Positions 35,416 to 44,134 of a DNA stretch of 64,000 nucleotides are shown piece after piece (the stretch's first letter is position 1; every line of letters starts with the position of its first letter). The DNA comes from Natronomonas moolapensis 8.8.11. Lineage in GTDB: Archaea; Halobacteriota; Halobacteria; Halobacteriales; Haloarculaceae. The notes under the pieces are model-generated. The model was not told the DNA's origin. It saw only the letters and a program-made list of their open reading frames with translations, and did not search any database. Made by a program: the position numbers and the translations under genes. The stretch is from NCBI RefSeq assembly GCF_000591055.1, contig NC_020388.1:682001-746000 (forward strand), given 5' to 3'.

Positions 35416-35937
35416 CTATCTATCCAGATACGCTGATTCAGGGTTATTCTCCTCATAATACACTCTCTGTGGATTCAAAATCCTCTCGGGTATAGCAGCT
35501 GGCTCAGGTTGCCCGATAGCATTGAATAGCCCACTACTTCCTTTTCGCCCGGCTAATGCAAGAGCGATGCTCTGTACGTCCTCCCCCAGCCAGCTCATAT
35601 CCACCCCGTGGGAGATATCGTAAAATCGCTTGTCGAAATCATCTTGATCTGCCTCGGGATCGAGAGCCAACACCTCAGCCGTCACTTCCTCAACCACACC
35701 TACCTCTTTGAGGAACCAAATCTGCTTGCGGATGTGTTCGTCATTAGAGACTGTGAGTGATGAATCCACACGGGTCAACATCTGGTTGTACTGCCGGAAG
35801 AGTTCATTAGGGAATTCTGGGCCCTCTAACGAGATGTAACCCGAAATGAATGGGCCTGTTCTACTAGCCGTTGCGCCGGAGAGGGAGTCTACCGCCATGC
35901 CAATACATTCTTCTAAGTCGGCTATGCTTTCGACCAT
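35416..35937 (-). CDS. hypothetical protein co-transcribed with the integrase (173 aa)
   Basis: Begins MVESIADLEECIGMAVDSLS and has an internal helical region (NELFRQYNQMLTRVDSSLTV, HIRKQIWFLKEVGVVEEVTA) resembling winged-helix packing, then RFYDISHGVDMSWLGEDVQS and a Pro-rich end. No cysteine motif and no family recognised. The 2-nt gap to the integrase suggests a directionality or DNA-binding partner; this is inference. Confidence 0.6.
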   Translation of the reverse strand: MVESIADLEECIGMAVDSLSGATASRTGPFISGYISLEGPEFPNELFRQYNQMLTRVDSSLTVSNDEHIRKQIWFLKEVGVVEEVTAEVLALDPEADQDDFDKRFYDISHGVDMSWLGEDVQSIALALAGRKGSSGLFNAIGQPEPAAIPERILNPQRVYYEENNPESAYLDR

Positions 35938-36001
35938 AACCCAGTTGACAATTCGTTTTGAGGAATTGTAAAGATAGGGTCAGTTAGACGCCCTAAACTC
36001 G

Positions 36002-36850
36002 TTAAAACTGTTCGATTGACGGACCATATTCTGTTGTTAAGGTCAAATCTGATGTAGGTTCGCCAATATCTATGTATCCACTAGTTGTCACAGATATTAT
36101 AGACTGTATGATTTGGCCCCTCTGTTTCTCTAATTCAGCTCGTTGGTTCCAATTAATCTGTATATTTGCTGTCGTCCAGACCGTTTGTAGTCCGTTTTCT
36201 GGATAAAAGATAGCCTTATGAAAATATTGTACTTCAGCACCCTGTTGATGTACTGTCTTTATTATAATTTGGTGCTGGTCTGTTTCATCATTTATTCTAC
36301 CAGCGCTAACATAAGTGATATCCCATTCTTCTGTATTGAGTTCTTTTTCAAAGTGCTTCGTCACCTCCTCAGCAATCTCCTCACAACGAGAGTCTGGAAT
36401 ATCACAGAATGTGGTTTGACTAGATGTTGTAACTTCGTTACCAGTAGTATCACTTGGCGATAAATCGAGATTAAGTGTCGCAACTAGCTCTTCTATGTCC
36501 TCATCAGCAGCTTCAGTTTCTTCAAAGAATGATTCCAGAGCGTTCGCTATTTCCTCGGTGATTTCCACGCTGTCACCTTCGACGACAATCTCACCTGCTT
36601 CATTTGTAGGCGGAGCGATACCAGATGCGTTAGTGTACACCCAACCAGCTTCAAAAAGACCCCAGTGAAGCTTATCTGGAATTCTGGGGCCTTGTTTCTG
36701 ACTACGGATAGCAGGTTCGTACTCTAGATGATAGAATAATTTTTCAGCTAGTCTGCTGACTTGGAAAGTCGTATTCTGCCCCTTGTACCCGTCCAAAAGA
36801 TAGAGTCCAGCCTTATCGTTTGAATCTGCGTACCGATAAAGTCGTGACAC
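36002..36850 (-). CDS. hypothetical acidic protein (282 aa)
   Basis: Begins MSRLYRYADSNDKAGLYLLD and has a helical N-terminal half (VSRLAEKLFYHLEYEPAIRS), an acidic linker (EETEAADEDIEELVATLNLD) and a mixed alpha/beta C-terminal part (DITYVSAGRINDETDQHQII, VQYFHKAIFYPENGLQTVWT). It is lower in GC than core genes. No catalytic motif or family recognised. It ends 64 bp before the next minus-strand gene and may share its transcript. Confidence 0.6.
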   Translation of the reverse strand: MSRLYRYADSNDKAGLYLLDGYKGQNTTFQVSRLAEKLFYHLEYEPAIRSQKQGPRIPDKLHWGLFEAGWVYTNASGIAPPTNEAGEIVVEGDSVEITEEIANALESFFEETEAADEDIEELVATLNLDLSPSDTTGNEVTTSSQTTFCDIPDSRCEEIAEEVTKHFEKELNTEEWDITYVSAGRINDETDQHQIIIKTVHQQGAEVQYFHKAIFYPENGLQTVWTTANIQINWNQRAELEKQRGQIIQSIISVTTSGYIDIGEPTSDLTLTTEYGPSIEQF

Positions 36851-37132
36851 ATGGAGATGTTCTCAAGGAACCGTCTCAAGTCTTTGGATGGACTGAAAAA
36901 CATGAGCGACAATATTTTTTCAGAATACGGAAAGACGGTTGTCCTCCCACCGGAGGGGGTGCAAGAGAACGCTCTTCACGGTTTCTTTCGCGCTTTTTTC
37001 GCTTTTAAAATTTTTTCTTCACCGACTTCGTCTCTGCATATTTAGCAAGAACTTTACAAGAATTCGTCACGAGAGACGCTTGCTCGCAGTCGTTCAAAAT
37101 CGCAAGACTGCGGGCAGATAGGTGACCAAACT

Positions 37133-37426
37133 ATGGGAGCTAGCAAGCACCTTAGCAACGAGGACAGTAGTGACGGCTCGAAAACATACGTCGAATTCGA
37201 CTCTTCGGAGGAGAGCCAACGGGCTGCGTATAGGCTCTGCTCACGAGGCGGGAAGATGAGAGAGGGACTGAACGACTTAGATGAGTTCTTTGCCGAGCTA
37301 GTCCCTCACATCGCCTCTCACCTCTTCGAGGGTGACAGTATCGACCTGATGGACTGGATGGAGTTGGACGAGGACGACTTGGAAGAGTACAGGGAAGAGG
37401 TCCTAGAGGCTGAAGACGGCGAATAG
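37133..37426 (+). CDS. hypothetical small acidic protein (97 aa)
   Basis: MGASKHLSNEDSSDGSKTYV then SEESQRAAYRLCSRGGKMRE and a strongly acidic end (MELDEDDLEEYREEVLEAED). Probably helical. It is followed 23 bp later by another short acidic gene in the same direction, suggesting a pair. No family recognised; both lie just inside the right border of the island. Confidence 0.5.
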   Translation: MGASKHLSNEDSSDGSKTYVEFDSSEESQRAAYRLCSRGGKMREGLNDLDEFFAELVPHIASHLFEGDSIDLMDWMELDEDDLEEYREEVLEAEDGE

Positions 37427-37449
37427 ACTACAAACCCCACCTTCATTTT

Positions 37450-37668
37450 ATGACGGACTATTCAGAGAACGGAGAGAGTCCTGTAGAGCATTCCAGCCAC
37501 CGGGGAGAAGAGCTATTCGAGGCTGTCAGGGAAGCCATCTCGGACTGGGTAGCAGAAGAGTCGATAGCAGTAGAGCGAGAGGAAGGTGATATCGTAGCTG
37601 ATGAGGACGAGTTAGTCGAGAATATCTCGATTATGATTACTATTGCGGTAGACGAGGCGGCTGAGTAG
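37450..37668 (+). CDS. hypothetical small acidic protein (72 aa)
   Basis: MTDYSENGESPVEHSSHRGE then LFEAVREAISDWVAEESIAV and DELVENISIMITIAVDEAAE. Acidic and probably helical, with no recognised domain. A short AT-rich stretch and the island border follow. Confidence 0.5.
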   Translation: MTDYSENGESPVEHSSHRGEELFEAVREAISDWVAEESIAVEREEGDIVADEDELVENISIMITIAVDEAAE

Positions 37669-37753
37669 GGTATACCCCTGCTTTTCTACTGCAGTTCGCA
37701 CAGCAATATTCAATTTTCAATCACATATTTGAGTAATAACGATTCTAAATTTT

Positions 37754-38146
37754 CGCGGGCACATCGAGTGGATGTGGGACGAGTCGATCCCCGAGTTGGT
37801 CGACTCGCTGTTCGAGCGCAACGGCCCCCACGCCGGACCGAAAGAGACGTCGATGGTGTGGTACCTCGCCGACCTGGTTCGGGCGGGGGAACTCGAAGCC
37901 GCCCGCGACGACGGCTGTCCCGACCTGGAGGCCGCCGAGACCGAACGAAACGGGGCACGGCTCTACTACGACTCGATCGAGAACAGCCACAACGGGGCCT
38001 TCGGCGACCCGACGGACGCCTCGGCGGCGAAAGGCGAGGAACTCTTCGAGGCCGCAAGCGAGCAACTCGTCGCGCTGGCGGAGTGGCTGGAAGTCCAGCC
38101 CCGAGAGACGCTGGGACCGCAAGCGCACGTCCGCGAGCGGGAGTGA
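37754..38146 (+). pseudogene. creatininase-family amidohydrolase, 5' part replaced by the island
   Basis: The frame joins at RGHIEWMWDESIPELVDSLF and continues FERNGPHAGPKETSMVWYLA, LYYDSIENSHNGAFGDPTDA, SAAKGEELFEAASEQLVALA. This is the C-terminal half of the haloarchaeal creatininase family (about 250 residues when intact). The metal-binding N-terminal half is missing; upstream in frame there is a stop at about 37736. With the ABC permease truncated at the other border, this marks the right edge of the island. Confidence 0.8.
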
Positions 38147-38221
38147 GTACCGAGCGGCGGGAATCGAGTAGCGACTCCCCCGAAGCGGTAGCTCAAAGTA
38201 ATAGCGGAGCCGAGAGTACGT

Positions 38222-38410
38222 ATGACCGAGGAGACGGGCCACGAGGACCACGAGCACCACCCACACGAATCGACGGCGGTACGCTCGACGGCACCGCAGA
38301 GCGGTTACACCGGCCGGGAGATCGTTGTCGGGGTGGTCGTCGCGCTGGTGGGGCTGGCGGTCACGTTCGGCGTCCCGCTCGCGGTTCTTCTATTAGCCCC
38401 GTGGCCTTGA
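38222..38410 (+). CDS. small membrane protein, DUF7550-like (62 aa)
   Basis: A His-rich, charged N-terminus (MTEETGHEDHEHHPHESTAV) is followed by a short linker and one hydrophobic helix (IVVGVVVALVGLAVTFGVPLAVLLLAPWP). This is the layout of a small conserved haloarchaeal membrane family. The histidines might bind metal. Function unknown. Confidence 0.7.
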   Translation: MTEETGHEDHEHHPHESTAVRSTAPQSGYTGREIVVGVVVALVGLAVTFGVPLAVLLLAPWP

Positions 38411-38466
38411 CCCGAGTCCCTCGGTCCCTGCGGACGACTGGCCTCCGGACCGTGGGTGTCGCCCGC

Positions 38467-39051
38467 TCACCCGAGCGAGAGCGCCGCCTGCATCGCCGCC
38501 GCCGCGAGCAGCGGGATCGTAAGGTTGTCGTCGACGACGTACCCACGCAGGGTCGGTTTGACCCCGTCGGCGACGGTCGCCGCTAGCGCGCCGGCAACGG
38601 CGATCGGCGGGGGAACAAACGGGAGCGCAAAAAACAGGCAGGCGAGGAACATCCCGACGAGGACGCGGGGCCGGGCGATCGGCCGCAACCCGCCCGTCGA
38701 GAGCAGCCCGCTGATCGGGTCACCGAGTGTCAACATAAAAAGCGCCGGGACCGCGACCGTCGGCCCGAAGGCGACGACGGTGATCGTCCCGCCGAGGGCG
38801 TACAGCGCGTAGCCGGCGACGGTGTCGTGTTCGTACTCCCGCGTCAGGCGGTCGTAGACTGTGTGCTCGAGGCCGCCGTAGAGGCGGGCTACTTCGAGGG
38901 TGGCAGCCACGAGAAGGCCGACGGCGGCGAGTCCCTGGACCACCGACCACGTGAGCACCCCGGTTTCGAGAAGGCGGGCGTCGAGGAGGTACGCTCCCGG
39001 GACGACAGCGCCCGAGGCGTGGACGAGGCGACGACCGATCTCGAGGGCCAT
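38467..39051 (-). CDS. dolichol-kinase-like CTP-dependent membrane protein (194 aa)
   Basis: About six transmembrane helices with the CTP-transferase-like signature near the middle: HDTVAGYALYALGGTITVVA, FMLTLGDPISGLLS, GGLRPIARPRVLVGMFLACL and DGVKPTLRGYVVDDNLTIPL. It starts MALEIGRRLVHASGAVVPGAYLL, as SEC59/dolichol kinase relatives do. It probably phosphorylates a polyprenol at the membrane for lipid or glycan synthesis. It is divergent from the 65-aa gene at 39150. Confidence 0.82.
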   Translation of the reverse strand: MALEIGRRLVHASGAVVPGAYLLDARLLETGVLTWSVVQGLAAVGLLVAATLEVARLYGGLEHTVYDRLTREYEHDTVAGYALYALGGTITVVAFGPTVAVPALFMLTLGDPISGLLSTGGLRPIARPRVLVGMFLACLFFALPFVPPPIAVAGALAATVADGVKPTLRGYVVDDNLTIPLLAAAAMQAALSLG

Positions 39052-39149
39052 GCGGGCCGGTACCGACAGCGCGGTTATATCGGTTCCCCATTCTTCGCGC
39101 GCGCCGATCCGCGGGAAAGCGTATTATACGACGCGGACGCATCGACGGT

Positions 39150-39347
39150 ATGGAAGACATCAGTTCGATGGCAGTCGGTGAGACCGTCCGGAACGTCCGC
39201 GACGACGACCGCGAGTACCGGGTCGTCGAGAAGGAGACCTCCTCTGTCGGCAAAATCAACGCGGTGATCGTCGAGCCGGTCGACGGCGGCGAAAGCGAGC
39301 GCGTCAGAATCCCCCAGACCGAGTGGGGCGACACCTGGACGGCGTGA
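39150..39347 (+). CDS. conserved small haloarchaeal protein (65 aa)
   Basis: MEDISSMAVGETVRNVRDDD then REYRVVEKETSSVGKINAVI, VEPVDGGESERVRIPQTEWG, DTWTA. A beta-rich, SH3-like or KOW-like small domain by composition. A TATTATAC box at about 39120-39127 lies 23-30 nt before the ATG. Function unknown. Confidence 0.7.
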   Translation: MEDISSMAVGETVRNVRDDDREYRVVEKETSSVGKINAVIVEPVDGGESERVRIPQTEWGDTWTA

Positions 39348-39374
39348 AAGCTGTTTCCCGGCCGACTCCGTTTC

Positions 39375-40871
39375 TCAGAACGCGCCGTACGGGAGCAACA
39401 GCAACAGGAGCGTCAAGAACGGGATCAAAGCCAAAAGCATGACGACCGCGTAGCCGAACATCTCGCGGGCTCTGATCCGGGTGATCGCGAGCAGCGGGAT
39501 CGCCCAAAAGGGGTTCAGGAGATTCGTGTGGGCGTCACCGACCGAGTACGCCATCGTCGCGTGCGCCGGCTCGATCCCCTGTGCGATCGCGGCCTCCAGC
39601 ACCGACGGACCGAGAACGATCCACTCGCCACCGCCGGAGGGGACGAACAGGTTGACCACAGCCGCCGAGAGCCACGCGAACACCGGAAACGTCGCGGGCG
39701 AGGAGAGACCGATCAGTAGGTCCGCGAGCCCACCCGCGAGCCCCGACCCGGCCATGATCCCCTGAATTCCGGCGAAGAAGGGAAACAGCAGGATGATGCC
39801 GGCGGCGGCGCTCGCGGCCTCGCCGAACTTGTCGCGGTACGCCGAGGGGTTCGTCCAGATCAACACACCGGCCATGAGGAACCCGAAGTTGACGACGTTG
39901 AGCGACAGCGCCCCGCGGCCCTGTTCGACGAACAGCGAAACGACGTAGGCGACGCCGATCAGGCCGAGGAGACCGCCGAGAAGCCGGCTGTTGTCGATGA
40001 TCTCCGCGGGAACCCGCCCCGATCTCTCGGACCCGCCCGCGCCCTCGAGGTCGGCCGACGCGTCCGGCGCGTTCGAGGGCGCGTCGCCGCCGTCGGCCGC
40101 CGAGTCGAACAGTTCGCTCTCGGGGATGTACTCGGTGATGCCCCGGCTGCGCGCCCCCGAGGGGGTGATCAAGTAGAGCACGATCGCCGCGAAGACGATC
40201 GAGAGGACGGTGAGTGCGATCCCGTACCCGTGGAGGATGGTCTCGCTGGCGGCTATGGGACCGTCCAGCATGTCGAAGGCGGTGCCCTCGCCGACCGCGC
40301 TGGCGTCGGTGAGCAACAGCGGGGCCGACCCCGATAGCCCCCAGTGCCAGGTGAGGCCGAGCCCCATGTAGCCCGACACCGCCAACAGCGGGTAGTGGAC
40401 GTCGATGCCCTGCTGGTGGGCGACCTTGCCCATCTCGCGGGCGAAGATCGCGCCGAGGATGAGACTGAAGCCCCAGTGGATCCAGGCGACGGCCATCGAG
40501 AACACCGCAACGAGGACGACGGCGCCCCCACCCGAGTTCGGCACCTTCGCGAGTCGGACCAGGAGGTCGTTGGCCCGCGGGTGGTACGCGAGCGCGAACC
40601 CGGTCATCAGGATGAGCGTCATCTGCATCGCGAACGCGAGGAAGTTCCAGAACCCGCCGAACCACAACTCGATCAGCGCGAACGGCCCGGCCACACCCCC
40701 ACCGGGCTGTTCGATCATCCCGAGTTGCCCGAGGACGAGCGCGAGCCCGTACACGGAGTACGTCAACAGGACGGCAAAGAGGAACGGGCTCGGCATCCAG
40801 CGCTCAACGGCGTTGGCGATGCGGTACCCGAGCCGCTCTATCATCGGCGGTCGCGTGCTATTATCAGCCAT
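39375..40871 (-). CDS. short-chain fatty acid transporter family protein, AtoE/TIGR00366 (498 aa)
   Basis: Starts MADNSTRPPMIERLGYRIAN at 40871. About 11 transmembrane helices carry family segments: WMPSPFLFAVLLTYSVYGLA, FWNFLAFAMQMTLILMTGFA, ARLAKVPNSGGGAVVLVAVF, SMAVAWIHWGFSLILGAIFA, WGLSGSAPLLLTD and NLFVPSGGGEWIVLGPSVLE. A cytoplasmic acidic loop (SADLEGAGGSERSGR) lies in the middle. It likely takes up short-chain fatty acids across the cell membrane. The longer frame to 40973 is unsupported. Confidence 0.9.
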   Translation of the reverse strand: MADNSTRPPMIERLGYRIANAVERWMPSPFLFAVLLTYSVYGLALVLGQLGMIEQPGGGVAGPFALIELWFGGFWNFLAFAMQMTLILMTGFALAYHPRANDLLVRLAKVPNSGGGAVVLVAVFSMAVAWIHWGFSLILGAIFAREMGKVAHQQGIDVHYPLLAVSGYMGLGLTWHWGLSGSAPLLLTDASAVGEGTAFDMLDGPIAASETILHGYGIALTVLSIVFAAIVLYLITPSGARSRGITEYIPESELFDSAADGGDAPSNAPDASADLEGAGGSERSGRVPAEIIDNSRLLGGLLGLIGVAYVVSLFVEQGRGALSLNVVNFGFLMAGVLIWTNPSAYRDKFGEAASAAAGIILLFPFFAGIQGIMAGSGLAGGLADLLIGLSSPATFPVFAWLSAAVVNLFVPSGGGEWIVLGPSVLEAAIAQGIEPAHATMAYSVGDAHTNLLNPFWAIPLLAITRIRAREMFGYAVVMLLALIPFLTLLLLLLPYGAF

Positions 40872-41016
40872 GCAGCGCAACCGACTCGGCCGTCGGTGAT
40901 AAGTCATTATATACCGTGTCGGATCCGGCACCGACAGAACCGGGGGACGGCACCCGGGCGCTACAGGCTCCATTCGCGGGGTGAACGATCGTTCTTTCGG
41001 GACGAAGTCGGCATTG

Positions 41017-41089
41017 TAAACTACCCCACCCTACTTCGCTCACCCGTGCGGGTTCGCTCGTTGAGGGTGGGGCTTTGATGTGGACTCCC
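41017..41089. repeat. solo right end of an IS200/IS605-type element
   Basis: TAAACTACC, then the palindrome ACTTCGCTCACCC/GGGTTCGCTCGTTGAGGGT and GGGGCTTTGATGTGGACTCCCG match the element end at 3407-3540 almost base for base except for a missing internal hairpin. No TnpB gene is adjacent. It is the scar of an element or a non-autonomous end. Confidence 0.6.
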
Positions 41090-41133
41090 GCTGAAAACAG
41101 TGGTTCTGGCTGCGAGTTCGCACCCAGAGACCT

Positions 41134-41454
41134 ATGAGTCTGGAACCGATCGAGCCAGAAACCGCACTCGAACTGTACCCAACCGGCAGGGAGAACAATG
41201 TCACCGAAGCGACGATCCGCTCGCATCGCTCTCGACTGAGTCATTTCGTCCGATGGTGCGATCATAAGGAGATCACGAACCTGAACAGTCTGACTGGACG
41301 GAAGTTACACCGATACCGGCTGTGGCGGCGCGACGAAGGGGGTCTCTCCCCTGCGAACAAAAAGGCCCAGATGGACACGCTTCGCGTTTTCGTCAGGTGG
41401 GTGGAATCGGTCGAAAGCGTGTCACAGTATAACGAAGTTCCTCGTTCGGTGTAG
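41134..41454 (+). pseudogene. N-terminal fragment of a tyrosine integrase (106 aa)
   Basis: MSLEPIEPETALELYPTGRE then ENNVTEATIRSHRSRLSHFV and RWCDHKEITNLNSLTGRKLH, GGLSPANKKAQMDTLRVFVR is the SAM-like DNA-binding half of haloarchaeal XerC/D-like integrases. It stops after WVESVESVSQYNEVPRSV; the catalytic half is missing. With the solo element end beside it, this marks an old integration region. Confidence 0.7.
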
Positions 41455-41474
41455 ATCCGGCTCCGAAGCGGCCG

Positions 41475-41774
41475 TTACTCGTCGCGTTCGGCCTCGTGAA
41501 GTTCGGCCTCGACTGTCTCGACGGCGGTCCGAACGTCCTCAAACCGGGTGGTTCCGGCGTTTTTACACCCCTGTTTTCGGTCAACACGAACGGCATGCTC
41601 GCTGAAGATGTCCGGACGAACCGTCAGTTTCGCCGACGCACAAACGCCGTCTGTGCCGGCGATCCGGTACTCCACGATACCGCCTCCATCGTCGGTCCGA
41701 GTCCACTCTCCTGGCGGGGCCGGAAGTCGTTGGCTCAGCCGCTCGGGGTTGATCGTCAGAGATGCCTGCGGCAC
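41475..41774 (-). CDS. hypothetical protein (99 aa)
   Basis: MPQASLTINPERLSQRLPAP then DDGGGIVEYRIAGTDGVCAS, AKLTVRPDIFSEHAVRVDRK and RFEDVRTAVETVEAELHEAE. A single beta-rich domain followed by a helix; codon use is like core genes. No family recognised. It is convergent with the integrase fragment. Confidence 0.6.
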   Translation of the reverse strand: MPQASLTINPERLSQRLPAPPGEWTRTDDGGGIVEYRIAGTDGVCASAKLTVRPDIFSEHAVRVDRKQGCKNAGTTRFEDVRTAVETVEAELHEAERDE

Positions 41775-41853
41775 AACTTTACTACGTCATTGAGCCACAA
41801 GAAGGCATCGTCGTGGGAGATCACCGTTGGTACCCAGCAACTGTTCTGTGCGT

Positions 41854-42216
41854 TCAGTGGTCCGGGCCGTTCTCATACTGCCGCAACACGGGCGGCGACC
41901 GCGCCCAGCCGATGTACCACCGGACGGGTTTCAAAAGTGCTACTGATGAACCGAGCGTCCAGAGCAACACCGCAAGAAGCGAGAGACCGATCAGACGGAT
42001 CGGATCCCCCGACGTCGTCGCCGCGAGTGTTTCGGCACCGAGGACGGCGAAGAGACTCCCAGTGAGGAGTGTCGTCGCCGCGACGGCGGCCGCTTCGCGG
42101 TGTCTGAAATCGAAGGCGTCCTCCAGGCGACGATTGACGATCCATACGGCACCGATGAGGCCGGACAAAGCTCCGCCAATCGCCGCCGCACCGTATGCCG
42201 CCGCTACTTCTTGCAC
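41854..42216 (-). CDS. hypothetical membrane protein (120 aa)
   Basis: Four predicted transmembrane helices: AAYGAAAIGGALSGLIGAVW, AAAVAATTLLTGSLFAVLGA, RLIGLSLLAVLLWTLGSSVA and a final amphipathic part (LLKPVRWYIGWARSPP). Loops carry RRLEDAFDFRHRE. No family recognised; integral membrane location is inferred from hydrophobicity. Confidence 0.6.
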   Translation of the reverse strand: MQEVAAAYGAAAIGGALSGLIGAVWIVNRRLEDAFDFRHREAAAVAATTLLTGSLFAVLGAETLAATTSGDPIRLIGLSLLAVLLWTLGSSVALLKPVRWYIGWARSPPVLRQYENGPDH

Positions 42217-42322
42217 GACGTCTTATACGGAAGCCACCGGTTTTAATCCGACCCATCTTAATTCAAGCAGGGAATCCCGGCCTTTAAGCCGGGAGGGAAT
42301 GCGACACGGTGCTGACTGACCG

Positions 42323-42460
42323 CTACTCGGTGGCTCGGTCGGAATCCAACTCCCGTTGCGCGTGGAGTAGCATCCCTCGCCACGTCAGCCCGTGGTGCTT
42401 CTTCGTTTCTTTCAGGCTCTCGTACTGTTCTTCGCCTACCTCGATGTTGATGTTCTTCAC
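42323..42460 (-). CDS. small protein divergent from TnpB (45 aa, GTG start)
   Basis: GTG at 42460, TAG at 42323-42325. Product: KNINIEVGEEQYESLKETKK, HHGLTWRGMLLHAQRELDSD, RATE. The beta strand then two helices and the phrase LTWRGMLLHA resemble small antitoxin-like or ribbon-helix-helix-like proteins often found beside haloarchaeal TnpB genes. It lies 54 bp from and divergent to TnpB, so it may control it; inference. Confidence 0.65.
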   Translation of the reverse strand: MKNINIEVGEEQYESLKETKKHHGLTWRGMLLHAQRELDSDRATE

Positions 42461-42514
42461 GTCTCATGGTTTGTGACCGACGGTGTTAATTGTGACTAAC
42501 ACTATTGTAGCACT

Positions 42515-43750
42515 GTGTCCGAGACGGTGACGAAGACGCTACAGGCCACGCTCGCAACGCCCACCACGGGCAAAGAGCAACGCTTACAACGACTCTTGGA
42601 CACCTACCGCGAAGCACTCCACGACGCCTTCGACAACAGGGCCGACACAATGTCTGCCGTCAACGACGTTGTGACGCCCTACGACCTGCCGTACCAAGCC
42701 AAAGACGCGCTCAAATCCTACGTCCCGAAACTCCGCTCGACGTACAACGCCGAAGAGTTGGACGACGAGCATCCGCTTCGACTCGTCAACCGGGCCGCGA
42801 CGTTCGACTACTCCGACGAGCGCGAACACGGTTTCGTGTGGCAGGCCCCGCAACCCGGACGCGGGACGAACTTCTGGATTCCGCTTCGGATCAACCCCGA
42901 GCAGGAATCTCTGTGGTTCGACCTGCTCTCCGAGGACGCGAAGGCGGGCGAACTACGGCTACAGCGACACCGCACGTCGTGGGAGTTGCACGTCACCGTC
43001 GAATACCCGGTCGAAGAACCGACCGACTCGGACGACGAGACATACATCGGTTTCGACGTCGGTGAGAGCGCGTTGATCACGGGCTGTGCCCTCAAACGCG
43101 ACGCACCACGGAAGCCGATGCTCGTCAGCGGCAGTCGAGCGCGACACCTCCGCAAAGAAATGCACACCACACTGCAACGGCTTCAAGAGCGCGATGCTTC
43201 GGAGTGGCGGATCGACGAGCGATTCGACCACTACCAGAACGCGCTCACAGATATCGTCGAGAAAGCGTCTCGGCAGGCCGTCGAGTACGCCGAGTCCTTC
43301 GAGAATCCCGTTATCGTTCTCGAAGACCTGTCGTACATCCGCGAATCGCTGGATTACGGCAAATTCATGAATCGGCGTTTGCACTCATGGGCGTTTGCCC
43401 GGCTACAGGGCCGAATCGAAGACAAAGCGGCCGAGGCAGGGATTCGCGTCGAGTACGTCAACGCGGCGTACACCTCGCAGACGTGCCACGCCTGCGGTCG
43501 TCTCGGCCGGCGGAGTCAGCAAGCGGAGTTTGTGTGTCCGCACGAGGACTGCCACGTATCGGAGTTCCAAGCAGACATCAACGCGGCGGCGAACATCGCC
43601 GGTCGCGCTAACCCGTGGGGAGAAAGCGTCCGTTGGGAACCCGGACGCGATGACTCGCCTCGGGATAGGAGCGCCTGTGACAGCGCCACAGTTCACCGAG
43701 AGACGAGTCCGAGAACCGGACAGATGACGCTCTCGGCGTTTTCGGACTGA
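42515..43750 (+). CDS. tnpB: TnpB, RNA-guided nuclease of an IS200/IS605-type element (411 aa)
   Basis: GTG start at 42515. The N-terminal part (residues 1-175) is the wedge/recognition region. The RuvC-like core follows: GFDVGESALITGC (Asp), VIVLEDLSYIRESLDYG (Glu), zinc ribbon CHACGRLG and CPHEDC, and FQADINAAANIAGR (last Asp). All catalytic positions are present. TnpB uses the transcript of the element right end as guide to cut DNA at the donor site. The hairpin right end starts 33 bp after the stop. Confidence 0.92.
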   Translation: MSETVTKTLQATLATPTTGKEQRLQRLLDTYREALHDAFDNRADTMSAVNDVVTPYDLPYQAKDALKSYVPKLRSTYNAEELDDEHPLRLVNRAATFDYSDEREHGFVWQAPQPGRGTNFWIPLRINPEQESLWFDLLSEDAKAGELRLQRHRTSWELHVTVEYPVEEPTDSDDETYIGFDVGESALITGCALKRDAPRKPMLVSGSRARHLRKEMHTTLQRLQERDASEWRIDERFDHYQNALTDIVEKASRQAVEYAESFENPVIVLEDLSYIRESLDYGKFMNRRLHSWAFARLQGRIEDKAAEAGIRVEYVNAAYTSQTCHACGRLGRRSQQAEFVCPHEDCHVSEFQADINAAANIAGRANPWGESVRWEPGRDDSPRDRSACDSATVHRETSPRTGQMTLSAFSD

Positions 43751-43812
43751 AACCTGCCTACCGGATTCTCACCGTGTGGGAAGCCCCGCCGTTCACGGCG
43801 GGGAGGATGTCA

Positions 43813-44134
43813 CAAAACGTGACTCGGCGCTCGACAAGGCGGTGAGTGCCCCATCGAGGAGAAAGACCCCACTCACGACGACTGCGAACCCGGTAGCTTC
43901 TCTACCGTGCCCGATGGACCCGGTACCGGAGGTCGCTCCTACGTCAGTCTTGGGCTCCTTGGCGACGCGTTCTCATCCGTATCGGCGACAACCAACACGG
44001 TGTCTCCGGAAGCTAATGTGGACGCTCTGGCTACCTGCTCGGGGTTTCAACCGTATGTCTGCCTAATGGCTGCACGTGGTTCAATAAAATGTATATCCGT
44101 GCAATTATAACCCTAGGTTGCATATCGATCGGTA
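43813..44134. other. intergenic region before the Lrp gene
   Basis: About 320 bp. On the minus strand a short phase reads VARASTLASGDTVLVVADTD, like the end of a TrkA-C domain, but it has stops on both sides and no start; a decayed fragment is possible. ATTATAA at 44104-44110 lies 25-31 nt before the Lrp ATG and is its likely TATA box. Confidence 0.4.

Larger units (their letters stand above)
42284..43812 (+). mobile_element. TnpB-only IS200/IS605-type element with hairpin ends
   Basis: Left: CCCGGC-CTTTAA-GCCGGG hairpin (about 42287-42304). Right: CCCCGCCG-TTCA-CGGCGGGG (43784-43803) followed by AGGATGTCAC. Between them are a 45-aa gene on the minus strand and a complete TnpB on the plus strand; no TnpA is present. 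The borders are approximate because such elements lack target duplications. Confidence 0.7.
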
